This document shows, piece after piece, positions 19,601-27,501 of a DNA stretch of 64,000 nt; positions within the stretch are counted from its first letter, which is position 1, and every line of letters begins with the position of its first letter. The notes beneath the pieces were generated by a model. That model worked only from the letters and a program-made list of their open reading frames with translations. It searched no databases and was not told the DNA's origin. Position numbers and translations under genes: made by a program. The DNA is taken from contig OX637293.1 of NCBI GenBank assembly GCA_951799445.1, positions 11,470,001 through 11,534,000 on the forward strand. The letters are read 5' to 3'. Source of the stretch: Pseudisothecium myosuroides (taxonomy: Eukaryota; Streptophyta; Bryopsida; Hypnales; Lembophyllaceae).

Positions 19601-22600
19601 CAACTTTGCTGTGAATTCTGGGTCACACAGACCATAAAAAAACGCTCCAAACATCTGCAAGACGATGGGAAAGACAAAATTTAGATCACAAAATCATAAT
19701 TCTTTACCCTCGACCCGAAGATAAGAGAGTCCACAGAAAGGAATAAACGGTAGCCCCTAAATAATAAAACCAGAGAGGGAGAAATTATCCTCGACCCGAA
19801 GATAAACACACCTTCGCTGCAAGAGTGCACTTTGAACCTGTATAGATCCCAAGAACGTTCTCATCAGGCTTGGCGAAACACTGAAGAAGCTCCAAATAGA
19901 ATTCCATTCTGAGTTCGCTCGAGTAGACCCTCCACTTTGCTTCATTATTCTTGTATGGGTCCTTGTAGTACAGATTATCACCAGCCAAATACTCTGGCTT
20001 AAATCTCTCACGGACGGAATTAGCGTGGGCGCTTCGCCTCTTAAAAAGAAAAACAAGTGGCACTGGTGCCATGTTCCCCCGCGTCGTGGAGTTATACAGA
20101 CGCTCGCCCTTACAGGGAACGTATATGGACTGCAAACAGTCGTACTGCTGCAACTTAGAAGCAACGAACGTTGCAGCTACTTTCACGTCGTCTTCTCCCC
20201 GAAGAATCCAGACCCAGACGTGAGCTTCCGTCGCTGCCGGCCGCAGCTGCGTAGCCATGAAAGTCAAAAACGGTTCCAGCTCAAGCACTTGTTTCGGGAG
20301 AAGAGGCTTTAGCGTCTCCCGGACGTCGAGTATTGCCAAGTTCAGATTTCGCTCCTGGTACTGATAGTGGTCACTCGTTACTATTGCCCTCGCCACCACA
20401 TCTAGGCCAGTCAACGACACTTGTCCTGAAGGCTCTGCAAGTCGATACTTACACTTCATAAACCTCTGGAACATCGTCAATTCGTCTTTAAACTTCTCTC
20501 CCATGGCTTTGGCCTTTCTTAGCTTTGCCTCGTTTGTCAGCCGTTTTACAAAGAAAGACGGCTTCGGGTTGGCAATAAGAAAGTCCCATGTCGAAGAGGT
20601 AAAAAGGTGGCGTTTCTTCCACGATCTCCACTTGTCATCCACAACATCCCCTTGAGAGTCTCGGAACTGTAGAGCAGGCTTAATGTCCATCAGTTCGTCT
20701 ATGACAACTTTTTTCTTCTTTCTCCGCTCCGCCCAGGACTCCACGTTATGGTTATCTTGCACCAAATATTTTGGTTTGTGCACAGAAACCTTTGGGTAGT
20801 CACACACACGACCCGGCGTCTTGTTCAGCAGGTGCATCGCAAGCCTCCCAAAGTCGTGGTCTGTGAAATGCCCCAAACGCTTGAAGAACTCCTTCTTCAA
20901 GGTAAAGTTACTGGATTTAAAAAATTTGCCCTCGTTGTACTTCTCGAAAGTGATCGGATCGATCAGCTCTCCCTCGCTGTGCTTCATGAGAAATTCCTTC
21001 CAGTGCTTCCAAAGACCGTCACGCAAAGTGATAATTTTGATCTCGATCTTCAAGTCACTAGCTCCCTTCACTGATTTGCCTTCATTTTCCGGATTAATGC
21101 TCTTAAAACGCTTGACGACGTGGTCAGTGAAAAGCTGCACATCCAAAAGAAAGTTAGGATACATGATCCTCGAACCGAGGATAACAGTTCACTAAAACCA
21201 CACAACCGTTGCTTAACTAATCCTTCTGAAAAATCACGCATCCGACTACGCAATTGATCTATTATCATCGGGTCGAGGATAACTGTGAGGATCTAGGGCG
21301 TACAGCATATTGGCGATCATTGTGCACTGAGCCGTTCCTCCGATTAACCGGGTCCTCCGGAGCATTCGTTGGTCGCAATCGGTGAATCCATACGTTTCGC
21401 AATCCAAGCATTTGATTTCCCCATGTCGGTTGTTCGTACACAATATGGTTCGTGACATTGTAAAAATCCGAGATCTCCACAAGCTTTGCAGCATCTAGCG
21501 TCCACACGATCACGGCGTCCCAGGTTTGCAACTCCTCCTTCCGTTTTGCGCCGCATCCCGCAATTTGGTATTCCTTCGAGACGGCAATACTGTGTTGTCC
21601 ATTTATTATCATGAACTTGCCATCCTTTATATCCTTCCAATCTTTGGGAGGTGACTTCAATAGCTCATTATTCTCGTCCACGGGGGTGAGGCAAAGGTGC
21701 TGCCTTTGTGTAGGGTCACCAAGATTCAGAAGCACTTTCCTGACACCCTTTAAAACTCTCTCCTCAATCCCACGAATTATATATTCGTCCTTCGCAGGAA
21801 TACATTTGAAAATAGACACTGGAAACGGTGCCAGTCCGAGGACGTAGCAGGATTTGTGGTTATCCCAGAAGTTTTTTTGTAATTTCTCGAACTTGTCCGC
21901 TTCCGCCACGGGCATTTCCTCTTCGGGTGGTGTAGGTTCCACCGTGGTCAAGGCTGACCCAGAACTCCCAATTGTCGAAAGGGTTCCAGCAGCAGCTCGT
22001 TTCCGGGGTTTCTTCGGGGCAGCTTCTTTGCTAACCGCTGCAGTTACGCTCCGCTTCCGTGAATCTAGACGGTCGTTCCGCTGATCACTTCCCTCCCCCG
22101 TGACGCTTCGCCGACGGGAATCTGACCTCGCATTTCCTTGGCCACTTCTGCCGCTGGCAGACACTCCTGCTGCAGATTGGCTACGATCTGGAGCGACTGA
22201 CGGATTCTTCTTTGTCTTCTTCTTTAGGCCGACGGTGGGAATTTTATTGACGTGCTTGTGAGCATATCGGTCTAATGACACCCAGATTGCGTTCAGTCTT
22301 CTCGAGGTAATCTTCGCAGTGCTGTCTTGCCAGGGGACGTACTTCGCGTCTTCGAACTCTCGAATTAGATGCTGAGTTCTTGAATCGTCGAGTGCTGCGA
22401 CAAGAGCGTTCATGTCGAACTTCTGTTTGTTCTTGGCAATGTCTACAATGATGGAGTGACTGTGCTTCCCCTGTATTCCGTCTTCTTTCACCTCACGAAG
22501 TACTATAACATAGTAGTTTGCCTGAGCTGCTTCAATCACAGTGATTTTTTCCTTCGTATTCAAGGCGAAGAAATTTGTCTTGTCCTTTACTCGGTAGCGG

Positions 22601-22785
22601 AGATAGACGTACTCCTGGAACCGAGAGATACCGAATGTCCAAGCCTCGACATGGTCTTTGAATTTCCATAGCATTCCGTAGGATTCGTCGAGATCCTCGC
22701 TAACTGGTTTCTCACCAACGGGTTCGACAAACGGCTCAAGGAATGGCTCCACCATCGAATAGTCGTACCCATCTGCTGAGTCCAT
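15689..22785 (-). CDS. Five-exon gene: ParB-like + DNA-methyltransferase-like + linker + FCP1-like protein, about 2000 aa
   Basis: Minus-strand exons are 22785 to about 21304-21348, 21134-19812, 19654-18143, 17666-16869 and 16600-15689. Every exon is open throughout, and all introns can be placed in phase 0, giving one protein of roughly 2,000 residues. Domain order: unknown N-terminal domain, basic linker, ParB/Srx-like domain, permuted N4/N6-methyltransferase-like domain spanning the exon 2/3 junction, acidic disordered and coiled-coil region, FCP1/HAD-like domain, disordered tail. ParB-domain plus DNA-methylase fusions are known from phages and bacteria; an FCP1-like addition in a plant is not something I recognise. 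The gene is surrounded and penetrated by a repeated 21-bp palindrome. I infer a transposon-borne or virus-derived DNA-binding protein. Less likely it is two or three separate genes; the exon 1 donor and the links to exons 4 and 5 are the weakest points. Confidence 0.55.
15762..16226. repeat. Three palindrome copies inside exon 5
   Basis: Copies at 16206-16226 (TCATCTTCG-AGA-CGAGGATCA), 16074-16094 (left half perfect, right half CGAAGAAAC) and 15762-15782 (left half ATATCCTCG, right half with an extra base pair). All are read as R-x-E-D in the same frame. Confidence 0.6.
16869..17666 (-). CDS. Exon 4: FCP1/HAD-like phosphatase domain
   Basis: The acceptor TTGCTTTTAGCAG opens VGSEERREVVPRN, then KWMNIVFDLNGVLCHTV (HAD motif I at about 31-35: D present, second D replaced by N), VFARPNVQEFLQHVF, RVVVWTSM (motif II region, 91-97), and DNTLLIDDTPEKSL (acidic pair DD, 171-172). 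This is the FCP1/NIF/TIM50-type HAD fold that dephosphorylates Ser/Thr, as in the RNA polymerase II CTD. The nucleophile Asp is kept but the general acid/base Asp is Asn, so activity is doubtful. The probable donor is AAT|GTAGTC at 16868. It is better preserved than the FCP1-like domain at 8521-10120 and clearly a different sequence. Confidence 0.65.
17667..18142 (-). other. Putative intron 3
   Basis: Between a candidate donor ATC|GTGTGAG and acceptor TTTTAGCAG, both phase 0. AT-rich with no long ORF. It holds none of the 21-bp palindromes, unlike introns 1 and 2. Confidence 0.45.
18143..19654 (-). CDS. Exon 3: end of methyltransferase-like fold, acidic disordered region and coiled coil
   Basis: It starts at acceptor CTTGCAG|ATG and is open for 504 codons. 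Residues 1-55 (MFGAFFYGLCDPEFTAKLRY and on) continue the methyltransferase-like fold from exon 2. Residues 60-220 are acidic and disordered, ending in a run of Asp. Residues 232-292 form a strongly charged coiled coil (KVDERKERRAERKKALAEEM), followed by a Pro/Ser/Ala-rich tail. HPRGEDK and DPRGEDT mark two palindrome copies in the DNA (18444 and 18624). The end near PYDI is defined by a weak donor or by the TGA at 18137-18139. Confidence 0.6.
18444..18644. repeat. Two palindrome copies inside exon 3
   Basis: Copies at 18444-18464 (TTATCTTCG-CCC-CGAGGATGA) and 18624-18644 (GTATCCTCG-CCT-CGAGGATCC). They are 180 bp apart and in the same reading frame, encoding PRGED both times. Confidence 0.75.
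19655..19811 (-). other. Intron 2 (157 bp) carrying two palindromes
   Basis: The donor AAG|GTGTGT and acceptor CTTGCAG give a phase-0 join CTLAAK|MFGAFF. The intron contains palindrome copies at 19785-19805 and 19704-19724. The first begins 6 nt inside the donor end of the intron. Confidence 0.65.
19704..19805. repeat. Two palindrome copies in intron 2
   Basis: Copies at 19704-19724 (TTACCCTCG-ACC-CGAAGATAA) and 19785-19805 (TTATCCTCG-ACC-CGAAGATAA). They differ at one base and share the ACC spacer and the AAG variant, suggesting local duplication. Confidence 0.85.
19812..21134 (-). CDS. Exon 2: permuted N4/N6 DNA-methyltransferase-like domain, catalytic motifs altered
   Basis: It is 1323 nt, exactly 441 codons, from acceptor TTGGATGTGCAG. 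Residues 1-230 are Lys-rich and unrecognised. From about 260 it follows the order of beta-type DNA amino-methyltransferases: a strand ending NLNLAILDVRE where DPPY (motif IV) is expected (residues 270-273 DVRE), VWVWIL, a variable region, a strand PLVFLFKRRS, then a helix LELLQCF and KPDENVLGIYTGSKCT (about 423-437), where the cofactor motif I (DPFxGSGTT) is expected. Both key motifs are degenerate, so it is probably a non-catalytic DNA-binding fold. Prokaryotic relatives often follow a ParB-like domain, as here. The assignment rests on pattern and order, not on a search. Confidence 0.5.
21135..21303 (-). other. Intron 1, with two palindromes; donor not fixed
   Basis: The acceptor TTTCTTTTGGATGTGCAG at 21135 is strong. 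The donor must be phase 0 and lies at one of three weak sites: GCT|GTACGC (exon end 21304), TCA|GTGCAC (21328) or CCG|GTTAAT (21349). The intron holds palindromes at 21164-21184 and 21262-21282. Confidence 0.5.
21164..21282. repeat. Two palindrome copies in intron 1
   Basis: Copies at 21164-21184 (TGATCCTCG-AAC-CGAGGATAA) and 21262-21282 (TTATCATCG-GGT-CGAGGATAA), each one base from a perfect dyad in the left arm. Confidence 0.85.
21304..22785 (-). CDS. Exon 1: N-terminal domain, basic linker and ParB/Srx-like domain
   Basis: It starts at ATG 22785 (MDSADGYDYSMVEPF). Residues 35-180 form an unrecognised, probably folded domain. Residues 187-265 are a basic, Ser-rich linker with several K/R clusters (KKPRKR at 258-263) that would serve for nuclear import. 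Residues 317-445 resemble the ParB N-terminal/sulfiredoxin-like fold: PFPVSIFKCIP (strand and Ile-rich start), a helix ending GVRKVLLNLG, the signature KFMIINGQHSIAVSKEY (the DGxHR-type loop, here ING-Q-H-S at 394-399), a strand VIVWTL, and FYNVTNH. In ParB this loop binds nucleotide (CTP) and contacts partner DNA-bound subunits. The Arg of GxHR is Ser here. A possible 5' UTR intron acceptor (TGTGAACAG) lies 13 nt before the ATG. Confidence 0.6.
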
Positions 22786-24200
22786 ATTGGGACTATCTGT
22801 TCACAGCAACCATGAAGTTAGGCTTCAATACAATTATCCTCGGCTCGAGGATAAGGAGCATAATTGTTGTTAGCATAACTTATACTTCAGACGCTTAGAA
22901 TTTACAGAACTTTGTTAAATGTGCCTAATAAGCTTATTAGAGAAGCTTCGACCTAGAAGTAAGTGTTGTAGTCTAGTCAGAGTACCATTTATCTCCGGTC
23001 CGAGGATACGGGTTTTGTTCTACGTTTTCCAAGGTTAAGTACTGCGCAACGGATCCTCGTCTTCTAAAGCATAGTCCTCTGATCTGTGATTAGCTACACA
23101 TATTATTTAAGAGATATGATTTAGGCTACGTACTATTCTCTAATACCTTTTCTATAATGCTTTTAGGAATTAATTATCCTCGCCTCGATGATAACTTTGC
23201 TGGCATCTATGCCCTTCAACTTGGGTTCTCAACTCCTCTCTACGGTTCTTTTAAGAATGAACATGTGGGCGTACGTAATATGGAGTGACTTACTTCGTTA
23301 CATTTTCTAACCTATTTTCAGTTACAGCCCGGCTGTCATCTTGAGTTGGCATTCGATTTAGGCTCTCCTCTAGAGACGGAGAGTTATCTTCGCCTCGAGG
23401 ATATCTCTATGTGCAGGTGTGTAGGAGTCCCCTCGTCAGATTATGGGTTCTGTCTATTGAAGTTCTGAGTTTCTGATGATTATCTCCGGGTCGAGGATAA
23501 TCTTATGGTTTGGGGAGGTAATGTGGCGAGGAATTTCAGACACTAATTTTTATTCCTCCAGGAATAAGTTTTGTATGAAGGGTTTCCGTGCTACTTTTAT
23601 TCTGTCTGGGATCCTTGCCCGGGTTAATTCTTATTAGTAATTATCAATAGCAGTGGTAGTGCTCTTGTTTATCCTCGGGCCGAGGATAACTGAACGCTGA
23701 CTGAGTTTTCGGGATTTTTACCAAAGCTTACCGTATATTCGTTATGATACTCAGTTATCTTCGCCTCGGAGATGCTCGCTGTTCTCCTACATTACTATTC
23801 TTCCGGGCTTAAACCCTAATATTTCTGTTTTTTCTGATCAGAACTTTGATTATGGTTGATGCACATGATTCGGGCGCCTCTAACGTAATTCCACTATACA
23901 AGAATGCAAACCGCGTATACAGAGTCGGAGTACAGCGACCAAAATGGGTTTACCGGTTGCCTAAACTCTAAACCCTAAAACAGTGAAGGAAACTATGAAT
24001 GCATACCACATACTAATTTCACACTGAGAAACGCAATTCTTCTACAAAATGTATACTGACATTAACTTACAGAGTAACGTGATCGTTGCCTGCTCAAATT
24101 ACACAATCCCAAACACTTGAAAGGCTTCGCTTATCCCTGCAAAAAATGGATCCGTCAGTACTTAATCATTCCAAGAAATAGTCACACGAACAAATCATTA
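22786..24200. promoter_or_regulatory. 5' region of the ParB-like gene with palindromes and two teloboxes
   Basis: No ORF of note. Apart from the palindrome set there are telobox motifs AAACCCTAA at 23811-23819 and TAAACCCTAAAA at 23969-23980. Teloboxes occur near transcription starts of many plant genes, so the promoter may lie at about 23800-24000, with the palindromes then in a leader or 5' UTR intron. Inferred. Confidence 0.4.
22834..23775. repeat. Seven palindrome copies in the 5' flank of the ParB-like gene
   Basis: Copies start at 22834, 22989, 23174, 23384, 23480, 23669 and 23755; consensus TTATCYTCG-N3-CGAGGATAA. Those at 22834 (spacer GCT) and 23669 (spacer GGC) are perfect 9-bp dyads; the last is degenerate on the right. 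Spacings are 155, 185, 210, 96, 189 and 86 bp. The sequence between copies is unrelated, so this is a dispersed motif and not a tandem repeat or CRISPR. The first copy lies about 50 bp before the gene's ATG. Confidence 0.9.
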
Positions 24201-24219
24201 ATAGACTAAGATATCGTAA

Positions 24220-24500
24220 ACACACAAATACAGAATTAACAAAAGCACGGAATGAACACAAAGACGCACAGACAAAGAGATCAAAATCAAACAAACATGC
24301 AGACACACACAGCGCAAGGTGACACACGAAGCGCACAGACACTCACAGCTGACAGACACAGACAGCGCACAAACACAGAACACACAACACACACAACACA
24401 CACAACGCACAACACTCACAACACTCACAAACACACAACATACACAATGCACAAACACATAACGCACAAAAACACAACACAAAAAACGGACAGACAAACA
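24220..24500. repeat. CA/ACA-rich low-complexity tract
   Basis: Dense CACA, ACAACAC and CACTCACAA runs with no fixed period. Reading frames through it give only Cys/Val-rich (minus) or His/Thr-rich (plus) low-complexity peptides. Confidence 0.85.
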
Positions 24501-25005
24501 ACGCACCAGAGGATTCGACGCAGGGCTCCACCGAACGGCTCCCACTCCGACGCCGCTGGCGTCGACCTCCGACACTGCAGCAACCTAGACCTCACACACT
24601 CCAAGGTCAGCTTCTCCGGCGCTGCAAGCTGGAACGCCGGCGTTGTGATGAAGAACGACGAAGCAAAGAGGAAGAAGACCAGCGCGTGACAACAGCGGCG
24701 ACAACGCAGGAGAGAACAGCGGCGACGAAGAAGAGCAGGAGAAAAAAAGAAGCGAGAGGAGCCGTGCTGCAGGAGAGAGATGACCTCCCATGGCAAAGCC
24801 GAGCCGCCAAATCGCAACCCGAAGCTCCCACGAACCTAAGTCCCTTGCCGAACCTCCCGACCCAGATCCAGCTCCCTTGCCGAACCTCACCCGAACCCAA
24901 AACCAACCGAACCAAACCCTGAGCCTACCTTAAGCCTGACGAAGCTGAAACCCAACCTAAACCCGAACCCAACAAAAAATTAGCCCAACCAAGAGAATCC
25001 CTAAA
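24501..25005. other. GC-richer stretch of unknown nature
   Basis: More GC-rich than its surroundings, with purine-rich runs (GAAGAAGAGCAGGAG) and, from 24840, repeated CCGAACC/AACCCGAAC-like words. Several overlapping frames stay open only because of composition. No domain or splice structure was recognised. Confidence 0.4.
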
Positions 25006-25845
25006 ACCAAGCCTACTAGTGTAGCCCTGTGCCGTTGCCACACCCAAAACAAAAATAAAAGTCATTTTAAAGACCAGAAATAACTCAAAAGACCATAACT
25101 TTTCCACCGGAGGTTCAAATGCCATGAAACCAAGCCCATGCACCCCTCCTCGCCTAGAGCTTTCCAACGATACCAAGAACGCGACAAAAATTGAAGGAGA
25201 AATAATTTCTAGTGTAGCCCTGTGCCGTTGCCACAACCAAAACAAAAGTAAAAGTCATTTTTAAAACAAAAAATAACTCGAAATCCTAGAACTTTCCCAC
25301 TATAGTTCGAAACCCCCCCAAACGAAGTCTGTGTACCCCTCCTTGCCAGCTTCCCAACGGTACCAAGAACATGACAAATTGACACACGATTGAAAAGGTA
25401 CATAATTTAGCATAATTTAATAATTTTTCAAATCCCCAAAAAACTCAAAAATCCATAATTTTTCCACCGTCAGTCCAAACGCCATGAAACAAAGCTAGGG
25501 CACCCCTCCTCGCCCAGTGCTTTCGAACCGTACCAAAAAAGTGACAAATTGACTCACGGTTCAAAAGATACATGATTTACTAATTTTTAAGATCCAAAAA
25601 TAACTCAAGAAATCCATTACTTTTTCACCGTACATGCAAATGCTACGAAACCAAGCCTCTCCACCCCTCCTCGCCGAGAGCTTTCCCATGGTACGAAGAG
25701 CGCAACCAAAATCAAAATAAAAGTAATTTCCTAATTTTCTGACCCATAAATACTTCGAAATTCAATAACTTCCGCACCTGAACTCCAAACACAACGAAAC
25801 CAAGCCCGTGCACCCCTCCCAATCGAGGAGATCGAGGGCTTATTG
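25005..25845. repeat. Decaying tandem repeat, about five copies, 150-195 bp period
   Basis: The landmark CACCCCTCCTCGCC recurs at 25141, 25334, 25501, 25662 and 25811 (periods 193, 167, 161, 149), with ATGAAACCAAGCCC before it and GAGCTTTCC and a TACCAAGAACG-like block after it. A second landmark, AGTGTAGCCCTGTGCCGTTG, occurs at about 25018 and 25211. Copies are strongly diverged; non-coding. Confidence 0.75.
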
Positions 25846-25847
25846 TA

Positions 25848-26030
25848 CAAGAATACACTATTTCTAAATTAGATATTGTTGTAATTGAGAGTAATGAACC
25901 TCCATGTGTACAAATGAAACTATTTCCAGAAAGATTTGTTCACTGTAATGCTTTAGAAAATAACTTTCAAGTTTAGATGGCAACATAATGCAACAGGCAA
26001 GTGAACGTAATTTTCCTATTTCGCGTAGTA
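25848..26030. mobile_element. Diverged MITE copy related to the element at 4559-4806
   Basis: It shares TTGTTGTAATTG, ATGAACCTCCATGTGTACAA and GATTTGTTCA-type blocks in the same order as 4665-4735. Terminal inverted repeats are no longer clear. Further related AT-rich blocks with CAAGAGTGCACTACTTTTGA follow at 26095-26195. Confidence 0.5.
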
Positions 26031-26220
26031 GAATTACAAGCCCCATACTTAGTTCTTAACATTTTACAAATAAACTTAAATGTTTATTCTTATCGAATAA
26101 GAGTGCACTTCTTTTGACTAGAAGTTTAAGAAAATTAAGCCCTAATATTTATTCTTATTGTACAAGAGTGCACTACTTTTGACTAAAATTTTAGGAAAAT
26201 TGCGACTCAGGTCTGAACAA

Positions 26221-26382
26221 ATAAGGTAAACTACGCCATTATGGACAAAATGGGAGCAAGCCCGTTGCGGACCAAATTATAATAGTGGTGTACATTTCAG
26301 AACTTGAATGTACACCACCATTATAATTTTGCCCACAATGGGCTTGCTCCCATTCTGCCCATAATGGGATAGTTTACCTTAT
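26221..26382. mobile_element. 160-bp foldback element (near-perfect hairpin)
   Basis: Two arms of about 75 bp, 26221-26296 and 26308-26382, are inverted copies with only a few mismatches (for example GTAAACTA, GGGAGCAAGCCC, ATTATAAT, GTGGTGTACATT). The loop is about 11 nt. The ends read ATAAGGTAAAC. This is a MITE or foldback transposon. Confidence 0.85.
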
Positions 26383-26690
26383 GTTAAAGCTCTGAAGCCA
26401 ATAGGTACTCTACAACCATGGTTTGTTCCAAAGCTAAGGATTAGCACAAAATGAAACCTAAACAAAATAAATTCTGCACTGAAACAAAATTTTAACAACT
26501 ACATTACAAACTAGAGACTATGGAAATCATCCCTCAGTATAAATATTGTGAAAACTCTTGGCTTTAACAAATGCAAAAGCAATCATTTAAGGACCTACTA
26601 CTACTTTCAAAAACAGCATACTGGCACTTAATGTTTTGCAAGATATTTTTTTTCGAAGATAATTAAAATATAGGGTTTAAGGTTGAAATA
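26383..26690. other. AT-rich spacer before the satellite
   Basis: No gene, repeat unit or RNA gene recognised. Confidence 0.4.
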
Positions 26691-27501
26691 TCAAACATCA
26701 AAGAAGGATCAAATCAAATTAAAAATTCTGAACTCAAAATGTCATGAAATTTAATGGCGTTTGGAGTGGATAAATTGTTGTAGAAGTTGTAAATGTTCCC
26801 AACATTTACATTCCCCTAGTGTATGAAAATTGTGCCCCATTTACAATCTTTTATTACGTGAAAGAAAAAAAACAAGAACTAGCCATGCCTCTTAAACACT
26901 ACAATTCAACACGAGATGTCATCAAATTCAATAGCGATTGCAAGAGGAAAAAAATGTACAAATCGTTTATAGTACCCACATAGAGATTCCTTGTGGGTAT
27001 TAAAATAATTCATGACCCATAGCTTTTAATTCTCCTCCGTGAAACCAAGAAAAGAAAACAATTAGGCACGCCCCATAGTTAATAAAACTACACTCCAAAT
27101 GTCATGGAATTTAATGTCGTTTGGAGGTAAAAAAACAATGTAGAAGTTCTAAAAAAAATACAACAAATACATTCCCCAAATAAATTAAATTTGTGCCCCA
27201 TTTACAATCTTCTACTACGTGAAGGAAAAAAACACAAGAATCAACCATGCCTCCTAGCACTCAACCAGCGATGTCTACATTCCCCAAGTGCATTAAATTT
27301 GTGCCCCATTTACATTCATTTACTACGTGAAGGAAAAAACTCAAGAACCAGGCATGCCTCGTAATTAGTGGAATTCAACCCGGGATGTCATGAAATTCAA
27401 TAGCGATTGGAAGAGGAAAAAAATGTACAAGTTGTACGTAATCTCCACATGGAGATTGCATGTGGGCATTAAATTCACATCGTAATTTGATGCATGAAAT
27501 T
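26690..27501 (-). repeat. Inverted, diverged edge of the satellite array
   Basis: These sequences are the reverse complement of the satellite unit that follows. Equivalent points (ATGTCATGAAATTTAATGGC at 26738 and its counterpart at 27098) are 360 bp apart. Divergence increases leftward: 27330-27501 is nearly identical to the main array, 26690-27230 is clearly mutated, and a deletion joins two units near 27276. The mutated units carry the type B segment (ending near CCCATAGCTTTTAATTC). Confidence 0.85.

Noticed and set aside
22834..23775. Palindrome cluster as a CRISPR or simple tandem repeat
   Set aside because: Spacings are irregular (86-210 bp), spacers are not uniform in size, and copies also lie in introns and exons thousands of bases away.
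23892..23905. CACTATACAAGAA as a CACTA end for the ParB-like element
   Set aside because: It is in the wrong orientation to bound the gene on that side, is interrupted by TA, and has no partner near 15600.
24198..24817. Overlapping minus-strand ORFs rich in Cys and Val, and a plus-strand His/Thr-rich ORF
   Set aside because: They are translations of the CA-rich low-complexity tract with no domain or splice support.
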